The notes: generated by a model from the sequence alone, not told the origin. A stretch of 64,000 nt of DNA from Kiloniella spongiae (GCF_001026905.1 NZ_LAQL01000003.1:248001-312000); one strand, 5' to 3'; positions 1-8,695 are shown, counted from the stretch's first letter. Program-made: numbers and translations.

Positions 1-540
1 GCCCGGCGCATACAGCACATGGCCGCGACCAGCTTCTGGGGGCCGGATGGCAAGCCCGTTTCCTCTGCGCAGTTTATTAACAGATTGTTCGGGGAGCTGC
101 CGGAACTGTTCAAGGACGAAGATGAACTGCGTATGCTTTGGGGCAAGCCGGATACCCGCAAAGCCCTGATACAGGGACTCGAAGAACGCGGGTACGGCGA
201 AGCGGTTTTGAGCGAAGTTGCCAAGTTGATTGATGCGCAACAAAGCGACCTGTTTGATGTGTTGGCCTATATCGCCTTTGCCATGGACCCGATCACCAGA
301 ACCGAGCGTGTGGATACCCACAAAGATGTCATCCTGCGCGATTACGATGACAAGCTACAGGCCTTTCTGGAATTTGTCCTCGGCCAATACGAAGAACAGG
401 GCGTTCAGGAACTGGATCAGGCCAAACTACCAAGCTTGTTGGAATTGAAATACAGCTCAACCGGCGACGCCGCGCATCACCTCGGCGGCATTCCCCGTAT
501 CCGCGATGCCTTCGTCGGCTTTCAGCGGCATTTGTATTAA
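1..540 (+). CDS. hsdR: Type I restriction enzyme HsdR subunit, C-terminal part (5' end outside window)
   Basis: The reading frame is open from base 1, so only the last 179 residues are visible. The end (LPSLLELKYSS, then HLGGIPRIRDAFVGFQRHLY and stop) matches the conserved C-terminal region of EcoEI-type HsdR subunits, which contacts the methyltransferase core; the nuclease and helicase motor lie upstream, outside the window. HsdR acts with HsdM and HsdS to cleave foreign DNA after ATP-driven translocation. The partners are not visible and would have to be upstream. An MFS gene follows after only 9 bp but is functionally unrelated. Completeness and activity cannot be judged. Confidence 0.8.
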   Translation, partial: ARRIQHMAATSFWGPDGKPVSSAQFINRLFGELPELFKDEDELRMLWGKPDTRKALIQGLEERGYGEAVLSEVAKLIDAQQSDLFDVLAYIAFAMDPITRTERVDTHKDVILRDYDDKLQAFLEFVLGQYEEQGVQELDQAKLPSLLELKYSSTGDAAHHLGGIPRIRDAFVGFQRHLY

Positions 541-549
541 GTCGAATTT

Positions 550-1857
550 ATGAGACTGGCGGCACAGACATTTTCTCGGGTTAAAAAAGACAATTCCATC
601 TACCTTGTTGGTCTTGGGCATGGCGCGACGCATTGGGTGATTGCGACTTTTTATTTTCTGTTGCCCTTTATGGCGCAGGATCTGGGGTTGAGCTATGTGG
701 AGGCCGGGTTGTTTGCCTCGGTCTTTTCTCTTGCATCCTTTGGGGCCAATGTCTTTAGCGGACCGCTGGTGGATATTACCGGACGTCGGGTTTTGTGGCA
801 GGTGGTTTCCCTGTTGGTCGGGGCTATGGCGCTTTATGCCATGGGGGCGGTTAGCCTCTATCCTTTGCTGGTGCTCGCAATGGTCTTTATCGGGATGTCA
901 AATAACCTGTGGCATCCGGCGGCGATATCCTATCTGTCCCTGCGTTATCCTGATCGGCGGGGCTATGTTCTGTCCATTCATGCGCTGGGGGCCAATCTGG
1001 GTGATGCCGTTGCGCCTGTGATCATGGCACCGGTGTTGGCTGCGTTGAGTTGGCGCGCGACGATGGAGACGAGCGTTGTTGTCCCGTTGGTGGTTGCTGT
1101 ACTGCTGTTCTTCTTTGTCGAGCGGGTTGGTTTTCGAAAGCAAGGGGAATATCGGGTTTCAAAGGAACAAGCCAACGAACATCTGAAAACAAGGGATCTG
1201 GATAAAAACGTCCCAGATAAACGTCACTCCCAGAATGAAAAGGTGAGTGGAAAAATTAGCGAAAGAATGAGGGGGAGGGATTATCTCGCGGGGGTGGGGG
1301 CTTTGCTGAAAAACCGGGCGGTGATGGTACTGTGTTGTATGTCTGGTTTTCGCAATATGGCGCAGACGGGCTTGCTGGTGTTTTTACCGCTCTATCTTGC
1401 GAATGAATTGAACCTGTCGCCCTTTCACTTGGCGTTGGCGCTTTTTGCCTTTCAGGCCGCGGGGCTTGTTGCGGCCCCGGTTGCGGGGATCTGGTCGGAC
1501 CGGATCGGGCGCAGGCCATTGGTGGTCGGGGGATTGGGCATTACCACGGTTATGCTGATCTTGTTGACGCTGATTGACAATACAACGGTTTTTGTGGCGG
1601 GCATTGCCATGTTGGGCTTTGGGTTATTTGCCGTGCGCCCCGTGGTTCATAGCTGGCTGATGGATATGACCCCGCCGCACATGGGCGGCACCGCGACCTC
1701 TGTGTTATTCGGGGTGCAGTCAGCGATGACCACCTTTGCCCCCATTATCGGTGGAGCATTGGCGGATCGTTATGGCTTGATCTCGGCCTTCTATTTTCTC
1801 GGCGCGATGCTGTTGATTGCGAATTTTCTTGTGCTGTTTATCCCTAAAAAAATCTGA
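550..1857 (+). CDS. MFS transporter
   Basis: 435-residue integral membrane protein with about 12 hydrophobic segments. The MFS loop 2-3 signature is recognisable as GPLVDITGRR (around residue 75), and the second half repeats it as GIWSDRIGRRP. A long charged central loop (residues about 195-240, rich in K, E and D) separates the halves and looks expanded relative to the family. Likely a proton-coupled efflux or uptake carrier of the inner membrane; the substrate cannot be read from sequence. The start follows the hsdR stop by 9 bp and has no strong ribosome binding site, so a slightly later start is possible. Confidence 0.8.
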   Translation: MRLAAQTFSRVKKDNSIYLVGLGHGATHWVIATFYFLLPFMAQDLGLSYVEAGLFASVFSLASFGANVFSGPLVDITGRRVLWQVVSLLVGAMALYAMGAVSLYPLLVLAMVFIGMSNNLWHPAAISYLSLRYPDRRGYVLSIHALGANLGDAVAPVIMAPVLAALSWRATMETSVVVPLVVAVLLFFFVERVGFRKQGEYRVSKEQANEHLKTRDLDKNVPDKRHSQNEKVSGKISERMRGRDYLAGVGALLKNRAVMVLCCMSGFRNMAQTGLLVFLPLYLANELNLSPFHLALALFAFQAAGLVAAPVAGIWSDRIGRRPLVVGGLGITTVMLILLTLIDNTTVFVAGIAMLGFGLFAVRPVVHSWLMDMTPPHMGGTATSVLFGVQSAMTTFAPIIGGALADRYGLISAFYFLGAMLLIANFLVLFIPKKI

Positions 1858-1934
1858 TTAAATCTTTGCGTTTTGCCCAAGAGGTAAAATTTTGCGCAGG
1901 GGGAAAATAGAAAAAGGCCCAAGATAAAACGGGA

Positions 1935-2900
1935 TCAATGATCCCTTTTCTTGAGTTGAGCCTCTCTTAGCGCAATGAACAGGCCACTGCCACAAATCAC
2001 GATAATGCCCGCCCAGGTCAACAGGTCGGGGAAATCGCCAAAGATAAAATAGCCGATCAGCGTGCCGGAGATAATCTCTACATACCCCAGCGGAGCAAGA
2101 ATGGAGGCCGGTGCAAGCGCACAGGCCTTTGTCAGCAGGAAATGCCCCAGACCGGAACAAAGGCCCAGAATAATCATCCAGAACCAGCTATCTGCCGTGG
2201 GCACTGACCAGTAAAAGGGCGCAACGAAGGACATTACAACCGTGCCGACAATCCCGGTATAGAACAAGGTGACCAACGCGGGCGTTTGTTGGGCGAGGGA
2301 GCGGGTCAGGACAATATAGGCGCCGTGTAAAATGCCCGCTGCGATGGCGAGCAAGGCGGGGATGGAAATATTGTCTGCTTCGGGTCTGAGAATAAGCAAC
2401 ACACCAAGAAAACCGACCACAACGGCCCCATAGCGGCGGGGGCCGACTTTTTCCTTGAGGATCAGGCCGGACATAATGGTGATCGCCAGCGGATAAACAA
2501 ACAGCAAAGCCAGTGCATCGGCAATGGGCATATAGGCGAGGGACCAGAAAAACAGGAAATTTGATGCGATAATCAATAGCCCGCGCAACCCCTGCTTGGC
2601 GGGTGATCTGGGCCGCAGGACTTCCCAACGATAGCGAAAAAGGATAACGGGCAGCAACAGGGCGGTCATAAAGACATAACGCGCCCAGACTATTTGGGAC
2701 GTGGAATGATTATCGCTGAGATACTTGGCAATGCCATCCATGCCCGGCACAACGATCATCGCCAGCGCCATCAGCGTGACGCCCAGAAGAATACGGGTGG
2801 GGGCGGCTGTTGGGCTGTTTTCTGCATTATTGATTACCGGGGTAGCTTTAACGGCGTTATTTTCCGTTGTTGTGACGATTGTTACGGGAGAGTTTGTCAT
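1935..2900 (-). CDS. EamA/RhaT-family (DMT) transporter
   Basis: 321 residues with two tandem EamA repeats of about five membrane helices each (roughly residues 35-165 and 180-310). The motif GPRRYGAVVVGFLGVLLIL ends the first repeat and PLGYVEIISGTLIGYFIFGD sits in the second, as in 10-TM drug/metabolite exporters. The N-terminal 30 residues are polar and Thr/Asn rich. Inner membrane, probably export of an amino acid or related metabolite (family-level inference). It lies downstream of the kinase gene at 3000-3491 on the same strand, but an 18-bp palindrome in between suggests separate control. Confidence 0.8.
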   Translation of the reverse strand: MTNSPVTIVTTTENNAVKATPVINNAENSPTAAPTRILLGVTLMALAMIVVPGMDGIAKYLSDNHSTSQIVWARYVFMTALLLPVILFRYRWEVLRPRSPAKQGLRGLLIIASNFLFFWSLAYMPIADALALLFVYPLAITIMSGLILKEKVGPRRYGAVVVGFLGVLLILRPEADNISIPALLAIAAGILHGAYIVLTRSLAQQTPALVTLFYTGIVGTVVMSFVAPFYWSVPTADSWFWMIILGLCSGLGHFLLTKACALAPASILAPLGYVEIISGTLIGYFIFGDFPDLLTWAGIIVICGSGLFIALREAQLKKRDH

Positions 2901-2921
2901 TTGAATTCCAGAAATATCGGG

Positions 2922-2939
2922 TAACCAGATTTCTGGTTA
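2922..2939. promoter_or_regulatory. 18-bp palindrome upstream of the EamA transporter (candidate operator)
   Basis: Perfect arms TAACCAGA and TCTGGTTA around a central TT, 22 bp upstream of the EamA start codon. A second overlapping inverted repeat (CCAGAAAT 2908-2915 with ATTTCTGG 2929-2936) extends toward the gene. Position and symmetry fit an operator. There is no T-run to make it an intrinsic terminator for the upstream kinase gene. Confidence 0.4.
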
Positions 2940-2999
2940 TAGAGCGAATTGAAATATGCGAGCTATAAGACTTATGGCAATCAAGTTCAAGTGTATAGG

Positions 3000-3491
3000 C
3001 TATTGCACGTGAAGGATAATATTTAATCCTTCGTCCTTTTGGGGCGGTACAAAATAGCTGGTGATGACATCAAACTCTTTGTCGCTGGGGGTAAATTCAT
3101 GGGACCCGGATGTGTTGCGTTCGTGCAGGCGTTCCTTGCACAGGTCATTACTGACATCGAGATAATGCAGTTTGTTTTCTACCTTGGCGCGGGTGGCGAT
3201 GCCCAGCATCCATGCCCGAATATCAGGTGTGTTCGCGGGGAAATCCAGAACGACCGATAATCCGGCCTGTAACAATTGTTGCAGGTGATCTTCCATAATG
3301 CTGCGCAGACGGCCCGAACAGCGCACATAGTCGGGAATAGTATTGATTTCCTCAGGATAGAGGCGGGATAACCAGGTGTCTTCGTTGATCAGAATAACCT
3401 TGGGATCAATTGATAGATCGCGCGCCAGTGTTGATTTCCCCGCGGCGATTTTCCCACATACCAGATGAAGCGTTGCTTTAAGGTCTGTCAT
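3000..3491 (-). CDS. AAA/zeta-like P-loop kinase
   Basis: 163 residues. A Walker A motif GKIAAGKST lies at residues 13-21, followed by a conserved ED (INEDTW) as in small zeta-toxin-like and polynucleotide-kinase-like P-loop proteins, and by a hydrophobic strand ending in an acidic residue (SVVLDFPANT) in the Walker B position. A lid-like Arg/Glu helix (KERLHERN) follows. It probably transfers phosphate from ATP to a small molecule or nucleotide; the substrate is unknown. No antitoxin-like gene is adjacent, so a toxin role is unlikely. Confidence 0.65.
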   Translation of the reverse strand: MTDLKATLHLVCGKIAAGKSTLARDLSIDPKVILINEDTWLSRLYPEEINTIPDYVRCSGRLRSIMEDHLQQLLQAGLSVVLDFPANTPDIRAWMLGIATRAKVENKLHYLDVSNDLCKERLHERNTSGSHEFTPSDKEFDVITSYFVPPQKDEGLNIILHVQ

Positions 3492-3618
3492 TTGACTGGT
3501 TATCTGTTGCTGTCCAAGCTAGCTTTAGTTTAACAAACTTAATTGATGCAAGATTTAATTATTTTAATGGTGTTGGAAAAAGCGACGATAGCAACATCGA
3601 AATAGAGACCGTAACCCT

Positions 3619-4794
3619 TTAAATCACGCGATAACTTGGAAAGGTAGTTGTAATTTTGGTACCTTTATCAACATGGCTATCAATTGCAATCTCTCCACCG
3701 TGCAATACGACGAGAGACTTTGTTATATATAAACCGAGGCCGCTGCCCTCATAATCTCGGGTTAAAACTTTTTGTACTTGTTTAAAGGGCTCAAATATTT
3801 CTTTTAAATTTTTAGATTCTATACCGATACCATTATCAGAAACTTCAATAATTAGTTGTTTCTCGGGGGATAGATAACAGTTGATAACAACGGTCCCTTT
3901 GTTAGGTGTAAACTTTACAGCGTTTGATAATAAGTTGTTAATAATGCGCTTAACCTGATCAGGATCTGCATATATTTGTGAGATTCCTTGAGCAAACTCA
4001 AGATCAATAGTGATGCTTTTTTCTGCTGCAGAAGTGTTTATTTTTTTTGCACAGGAATTTAACAAGCTAATTAATTCAAACTCGGTTTCTTTTAATTCTA
4101 TTTTCCCAGATTCAAGCTTGGCTGCATTAAGGACATCATTGACAACAGAAAGAAGATTGTGGCCAGCACTATTTATGTCATTGGCATATGAAATATAATC
4201 GCTGTTGCCTATTGGGCCATTGATCTGATTTGTTATTAATTCAGAAAAACCAATAATAGTGTTGAGAGGAGTACGGAGTTCATGGCTCATCGTTGCTAGA
4301 AAAGAGGTCTTTGCCATATTAGCTTTTTGGGCTTCCATAGTTGCGTTTTCTAGTGTTTTGGTCATTTCGCCTAAATCTTGGAGTAACGCATCTTTTGCCT
4401 GTAAGGTGCCGAAATAAAAGTGAAACGGATTACTCGGTGCAAAATCAGTCATAGTAAGATTTAAATCCGAGATTTCGTTAATATTGGTTAGTACCGGGTA
4501 ACCGACAAAAAGATGGCGATCGTGATTTGGATAAAGAGCGCCATTAAAAAGAATTTTCCCGCAAATGGATCGTATGGAAATTGGTTTTTTTAAAATGAAA
4601 TCAATACCTTCCAAAGACCATTTTATATTGGGCCTCTCCAGAAGAAATATATCTTTAACATTTGTTCCAATTTGAATTTCAGGAATGATTTTTTCAAGAT
4701 TACCGCCAAATTCGGTAATAGAAAGATCCTTCCCGAAAGCAAAATAAAACCCTATAGCTTCAAGTAGCGTACTGCTTTCTATTGATGTCTTCAT
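3619..4794 (-). CDS. H-NOX-associated sensor histidine kinase
   Basis: 391 residues, no membrane segment. Residues 1-130 look like an HNOBA-type (heme-NO-binding-associated, PAS-like) domain of the sort that couples H-NOX to an output. A coiled coil (about 131-165) follows, then HisKA with the phospho-accepting H171 in MSHELRTPLN, and HATPase_c with N-box NNLLSNAVKFT, G1 SDNGIGIE and G2 GSGLGLYI. Its start overlaps the stop of the H-NOX gene by 4 bp, implying translational coupling and a complex between the two proteins. No receiver domain is fused and no response regulator is adjacent, so the phosphorelay target lies elsewhere, possibly the lone receiver at 20942-21328. Confidence 0.85.
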   Translation of the reverse strand: MKTSIESSTLLEAIGFYFAFGKDLSITEFGGNLEKIIPEIQIGTNVKDIFLLERPNIKWSLEGIDFILKKPISIRSICGKILFNGALYPNHDRHLFVGYPVLTNINEISDLNLTMTDFAPSNPFHFYFGTLQAKDALLQDLGEMTKTLENATMEAQKANMAKTSFLATMSHELRTPLNTIIGFSELITNQINGPIGNSDYISYANDINSAGHNLLSVVNDVLNAAKLESGKIELKETEFELISLLNSCAKKINTSAAEKSITIDLEFAQGISQIYADPDQVKRIINNLLSNAVKFTPNKGTVVINCYLSPEKQLIIEVSDNGIGIESKNLKEIFEPFKQVQKVLTRDYEGSGLGLYITKSLVVLHGGEIAIDSHVDKGTKITTTFPSYRVI

Positions 4795-5336
4795 GCAGTT
4801 TTTTCTATAAAAAATTCATCGTAATCGATATCATCTGAGCGTACTTGTTTGATTGTGACATGGCCGGGATAGTTAAATTTTTCGCAAAGTCCTTCTAATA
4901 ATCCTTTGACGAAAGAAGTAAGTCCGGGGCGATCACTCATATACCGGATGCAAATTGTGTTAGAATCTATGTTCTTGCAGATAAATGAGGGAGGAGACAA
5001 ATCGGTCATCTGTGCTCCTAATGCTGCATGCATAGTGTCTAGGTTGTTTAAGAATGAAAAAACCGTATCTCCATAAAGTTTATAATAATTTCCATAAGGA
5101 CCATTTGCAGTCTCTTTTATCCATCCTTTACCAAGTATTTCGAGCAAAGTATCTGCATCGACAGCCAAGATTTCTACGGATTTTTGAACAATTAAATAAG
5201 TAATATCATCTGGATATTGTTTCATTTGTGAGAAGTGTGGAATTTCAGGAATTTGGGCCGTAATCTCCATCCATTTTTTCTCTCCATAGGCATTTTGTAT
5301 TGTTTGAACTATGTATTTGTTAACCATGCCATACAT
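4791..5336 (-). CDS. H-NOX heme nitric-oxide sensor protein
   Basis: 181 residues starting MYGMVNKYIV, the typical H-NOX N-terminus. The start at 5336 is chosen over an upstream in-frame ATG because GGAG lies 7 bp before it and the family begins here. The proximal heme ligand is H103 (LDTMHAAL), and the YxSxR motif that binds the heme propionates is Y132-S134-R136 (YMSDR). The residue five after that Arg is S141, where O2-binding H-NOX proteins have a distal Tyr (Tyr140 of the Thermoanaerobacter protein), so NO-selective binding is predicted. The cytoplasmic protein probably controls the kinase encoded directly downstream in the same operon. Confidence 0.9.
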   Translation of the reverse strand: MYGMVNKYIVQTIQNAYGEKKWMEITAQIPEIPHFSQMKQYPDDITYLIVQKSVEILAVDADTLLEILGKGWIKETANGPYGNYYKLYGDTVFSFLNNLDTMHAALGAQMTDLSPPSFICKNIDSNTICIRYMSDRPGLTSFVKGLLEGLCEKFNYPGHVTIKQVRSDDIDYDEFFIEKTA

Positions 5337-5640
5337 ATCAAGCTCCAAAGGATAGCGTTTTTTTGTTATACTTATTTTGAATAAAATTTTATGAACATAT
5401 CTATAATAATTGGTAAATAGAATTATGGACCTCATAAAACGCTTATTTTGAGCGCAGTGTCACAAGCCAAGGATTTGATGTTTTTTTGAAAAACAATGGA
5501 TACACGTCATGGTGTTTCTTGAATGAAAATCCTCAAGATAAGCGCTTTTAATCCTGTTAATTTTTTGTTGTTATTCGGTGAGTATTTAGTTTTTATCTAG
5601 TATCGTTCCAGCGTTGTGTCATTTAAGAATATTCGTAAAT
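5337..5640. other. AT-rich intergenic region holding the H-NOX operon promoter
   Basis: 304 bp between the H-NOX start and the 3' end of the BKACE gene. It is strongly AT-rich with short inverted pieces, but I see no convincing gene, no clear -35/-10 pair and no strong terminator. It must contain the promoter of the H-NOX/kinase operon and the transcript end of the BKACE gene. Confidence 0.4.
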
Positions 5641-6522
5641 TTACAATTCCAGTATTTTTCTGGCCTCGTCCGGCGTGGCCAGTGTTCCCCCCAGATGGTC
5701 AATAATATCAGCAGCTTTTTCAACCAGTTGCGCGTTATCGCGGCACAACTCGCCTTTGCGGATTTGCAGATTATCTTCCATGCCGACCCGCACGTGTCCA
5801 CCCAACAAAAAAGACTGGGCGAGGATTGGAAATTCGTGACGGCCAATGCCAAAGGCCGCCCAGACGGTATTTTCGGGAATTTGTGATACCAGATACATCA
5901 GGCTTTGCGGGGTCGGTAGAATACCGTAACGAACCCCCATGACGATTTGCATCATGGTCGGGGCTTTAAGAATACCTTTGTCCAGAAAATCCAGTGTCAT
6001 GTTAAGATCACCGACGTCAAAGAGTTCAATCTCGGGCTTGGTTCCCGCGGCATAAATACGATCCGCCATGATCTCGACATTGCGTGGGGTATTAATCACC
6101 ACGGCTTCACCAGACCACATTGTATTGAAATCAAGGGTACAGATTTCGGGTTTTAGTTTTTCCACATGGGCAACACGCAATTCGGGACGACAGAGGGTAC
6201 TGCCTTGTGCCGCGATTTTGGGATCATCTTCCGAAGGAATAAAACGACCGCCTTCACCTGTGGTCAGGTTGAGGATCACATCCTGATTTTTTTGACGGAT
6301 CAGACCAACCATCTCTTCGTAGAGATTAAGATCCATAGATCCCTTACCCGTTGCAGGATCGCGCACATGTAAATGCACGATGGCTGCCCCGGCCTTTGCT
6401 GCACCAAGTGCTGCCTCTGCAATTTGCTTTGGCGTAATGGGCAAACCCGGATGCTGTTCCGGCTTGGTCAAGTTTCCGGTAACGGCACAGGTGAGTATGG
6501 TTTTCTTTGGTGTTTTAGGCAT
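5641..6522 (-). CDS. Beta-keto acid cleavage enzyme (BKACE / DUF849 family)
   Basis: 293 residues from the ATG at 6522. An upstream in-frame start would add 27 unconserved residues. The TIM-barrel metal site is visible: H50 and H52 in IVHLHVRDP and the acidic ligand in GGHVRVGMEDN near the C-terminus. FGIGRHEFP is also typical. Family members such as Kce use Zn2+ to condense a beta-keto acid with acetyl-CoA, giving acetoacetate and a new CoA ester; substrates range from 3-keto-5-aminohexanoate to dehydrocarnitine. No lysine- or carnitine-pathway partners are adjacent, so the substrate is open. The gene stands alone, divergent from the MetA-like gene. Confidence 0.85.
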   Translation of the reverse strand: MPKTPKKTILTCAVTGNLTKPEQHPGLPITPKQIAEAALGAAKAGAAIVHLHVRDPATGKGSMDLNLYEEMVGLIRQKNQDVILNLTTGEGGRFIPSEDDPKIAAQGSTLCRPELRVAHVEKLKPEICTLDFNTMWSGEAVVINTPRNVEIMADRIYAAGTKPEIELFDVGDLNMTLDFLDKGILKAPTMMQIVMGVRYGILPTPQSLMYLVSQIPENTVWAAFGIGRHEFPILAQSFLLGGHVRVGMEDNLQIRKGELCRDNAQLVEKAADIIDHLGGTLATPDEARKILEL

Positions 6523-6604
6523 GATGCGGACTTTGTGATTTTGGATTTGTTGTTTTATTGCTAGGCTTAACTCTCGCCCAGAAGATGTCCAAAAACAAGA
6601 CACT

Positions 6605-6632
6605 TAACAGGGATTAGGTAACAGGGATCAGG
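6605..6632. repeat. 14-bp tandem duplication in the BKACE / MetA-like divergent region
   Basis: TAACAGGGATTAGG (6605-6618) is followed directly by TAACAGGGATCAGG (6619-6632), one mismatch. It lies about 85 bp upstream of the BKACE start in the 355-bp divergent region 6523-6877. A regulator site or a simple duplication are both possible. The rest of that region is AT-rich and shows no recognisable riboswitch. Confidence 0.6.
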
Positions 6633-6877
6633 AAGTATCTGAATACCCCTGTTGACCTGTCCTACGGATCTATTGGGGCGGATTTACGATTTAGTGATTA
6701 GATGCGATTAAGATTTGTATTCCGTAATCAGGATTTTTTATTAATATCTTTTGGCTAGGGCGGGCTTGATTTGAGGTGTAACGATCTATATCAAGTTTAG
6801 TTTATGTCTTTGTTGTTGTGCTGTCGTGACTTCTTGTCGGTCTCACAGGATAGTTTGCATATTAAAGGATTGTTGGT

Positions 6878-7852
6878 TTGCCTATCGTTATTACAGCTAG
6901 TGAAGCTCATCCCTTTTTGCCGTCGCTTGGGGATCCCACGGCGATTGCAGAGGAAAAGGCCCTTCATCAGGATATTCGTCCGCTGGAAATTGCGATCCTG
7001 AACCTGATGGCTGACAAACAGACAACAGAGCTACAACTGGCGCGGTGGTTGGGGCATACGCCTTTGCAGATCAGACTGACTTTTATTGCGACAGATAGCT
7101 ATATGGCCAATGTGCAGGCTGGATATCAATCCAAATCCACGCCGAGTGAACATATCAGTAAATATTACAATGCCTGGAGTACGGTTAAGCACCGCAAGTT
7201 CGACGGGTTATTGGTGACTGGCGTCAACTTGCTTGATGCTGATGTTACCAGCGAAGGGATCTGGGGCGAAATTCAGGAAATCTTTAACTGGTCGAAAACC
7301 AATGTGCTTTCGTCCATGTATATTTGTTGGGCCGGCTTTGCCGCCATGCGCTATTTCCATGATATCAAGTGCCACAACGGCAAAACAAAAACGCTGGGTG
7401 TGTTTGAGCATGGTATCGAGGCCGATAGTGCGGACCTTCTTTTTGGCTTACCAGACCGCTTTCCGATCCCTGTGGGCCGTTGGCAGCGCCTACACCGCGA
7501 CAAGGTAGAAGGATACGAGGCGCTGGAACTGGTTTCCTGCACGGACGAGGGGGATACCTTTATCGTGGCAGAGAACAAAGCCTTTAAAAAGGGCTGCAAG
7601 ACTTATCCCCGCCGGATCTATATGTTCAACCATCCCGAATACGATACTTTCACAATGAAGAAAGAGTATTTGCGCGATCGTGACGCCTATCCCGAGTTAC
7701 CAATTCCGCCGAACTATTTCCCGGATGATGATATCGAAAAGGCTCCGGTTAATACTTGGCGATACACTGCGGCAATCTATGCAAACTGGATAAAATCGCT
7801 TTATGAGGCCACTCCTTATGATATTGACGATATCCCCGAGGCGTGTGAATAA
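6878..7852 (+). CDS. MetA-like homoserine O-acyltransferase family protein, divergent
   Basis: 324 residues, TTG start with AAAGGA about 9 bp upstream and the family-typical MPI N-terminus. LHQDIRPLEIAILNLM, EIFNWSKTNV, the nucleophile C150 in YICWAG, GVFEH and the catalytic HPEYD motif all match the MetA fold. MetA acylates homoserine in the first committed step of methionine synthesis. Odd point: the canonical ITGAPVE/ITGAPLG segment that helps set acyl-CoA choice is replaced by VTGVNLLDAD, and a second conserved stretch is also altered (LMADKQTTE for LMPTKIETE). This may be a paralogue with another acyl acceptor or donor rather than the housekeeping enzyme. No other methionine gene is nearby. 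Confidence 0.75.
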   Translation: MPIVITASEAHPFLPSLGDPTAIAEEKALHQDIRPLEIAILNLMADKQTTELQLARWLGHTPLQIRLTFIATDSYMANVQAGYQSKSTPSEHISKYYNAWSTVKHRKFDGLLVTGVNLLDADVTSEGIWGEIQEIFNWSKTNVLSSMYICWAGFAAMRYFHDIKCHNGKTKTLGVFEHGIEADSADLLFGLPDRFPIPVGRWQRLHRDKVEGYEALELVSCTDEGDTFIVAENKAFKKGCKTYPRRIYMFNHPEYDTFTMKKEYLRDRDAYPELPIPPNYFPDDDIEKAPVNTWRYTAAIYANWIKSLYEATPYDIDDIPEACE

Positions 7853-7895
7853 TACTTTTGCCATAAAGATTAGGATGGTTACAGGACTGAGTGTC

Positions 7896-8135
7896 ATGAA
7901 CATACCAAAGCTAAAGCGGATAAAAGTTTTATCTGAGCAAGAGCTCCGGAATTGGCTCGGAAAGAATTCTGAGCAGGAGCAGGAAGTGATGATCATAACT
8001 TGCAACAAAAAGTCCCGTGATAAATACCTTAGCCGTGATCAGGTGCGGAGTGCCCTCAATGAACATGGCTGGACGGCAGGTCAAAGCTATACCTTGAATG
8101 GAAATCTTATCGGGCATGTCGTTAGTCACACCTGA
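7896..8135 (+). CDS. Hypothetical small protein (79 aa)
   Basis: Not recognised. The start at 7896 has AGGA about 10 bp upstream. The product is charged (MNIPKLKRIKVL at the N-terminus) with no membrane segment or signal peptide. LSRDQVRSALNEHGW looks like a short helical segment followed by two beta-strand-like stretches (QSYTLNGNLIGHVV). It follows the MetA-like gene by 43 bp and may be co-transcribed. Confidence 0.45.
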   Translation: MNIPKLKRIKVLSEQELRNWLGKNSEQEQEVMIITCNKKSRDKYLSRDQVRSALNEHGWTAGQSYTLNGNLIGHVVSHT

Positions 8136-8362
8136 TTTCAGCAAGAGTTTCAAAGTTCGTTAAATATGGTTTGTGAATATCAAATTTTCCAGCTGTATTT
8201 GCGAATTTGGGTTTACTGTTGATGTCCTATTTCTTTGAGCAGTTTTAGCTCTCTATTCTAGATTTTTTGCTATGTTGTTTTAGAAGGTTATACAGATCGC
8301 AAGTGAATAGGTGGAGGCTTTGGAGAAAATTTTATATGTTAAAAGCTTCAAAAGATAAATTT

Positions 8363-8407
8363 ATCCAAGACAATCAGTTTTATGATAATTTATTGACTGT
8401 CTTGGAT
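8363..8407 (-). terminator. Intrinsic terminator of the 75-aa gene
   Basis: Arms ATCCAAGACA (8363-8372) and TGTCTTGGAT (8398-8407) pair perfectly; the stem can extend inward by three pairs past one mismatch. It lies just after the stop of the minus-strand gene at 8418-8645. The downstream side on that strand is A/T rich (AAATTTATC) rather than a pure T-run. Confidence 0.5.
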
Positions 8408-8417
8408 TGAGTTGTGA

Positions 8418-8645
8418 TTATTTCCAGTAGTTATTAGCAGCTGCTACTGTTTGAAAGTGGGTGGCGATTACCTGTGACGAGGCTATCAGGTTATCGGCAT
8501 TTTCTTCGTAGATAGGCCGGATCTTCTTTCGAATATCATCTGACGGCTGTGTGTATTTCACGCCCATCCGTGATAATTTGATAGCCAATTCATAGCCGTC
8601 TTGTGCGGTGTCGGTTATTAAACTTCCAAGCCATTTATCTGACAT
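8418..8645 (-). CDS. Hypothetical small protein (75 aa)
   Basis: Not recognised. A strong GGAGAGAG ribosome binding site precedes the ATG and a hairpin follows the stop, so the gene looks real. The product is soluble, helical and mixed-charge with no Cys (MSDKWLGSLITDTAQDG at the N-terminus). It lies 50 bp downstream of the catalase-like gene on the same strand and may share its transcript. No function is proposed. Confidence 0.5.
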   Translation of the reverse strand: MSDKWLGSLITDTAQDGYELAIKLSRMGVKYTQPSDDIRKKIRPIYEENADNLIASSQVIATHFQTVAAANNYWK

Positions 8646-8695
8646 TTCTCTCTCCGTTGGTTTTTTGTTATAATTTGTGTTTAAGCGCTTGATGA

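Noticed and set aside
3000-3491. Zeta toxin of a toxin-antitoxin pair
   Set aside because: The P-loop fold is similar, but no antitoxin-like gene lies upstream or downstream on the same strand.
6604-6877. SAM-II riboswitch upstream of the MetA-like gene
   Set aside because: The region was read for the conserved GGTGATTTG and GCTTGCAGCCACGTTAAA blocks of SAM-II and neither is present.
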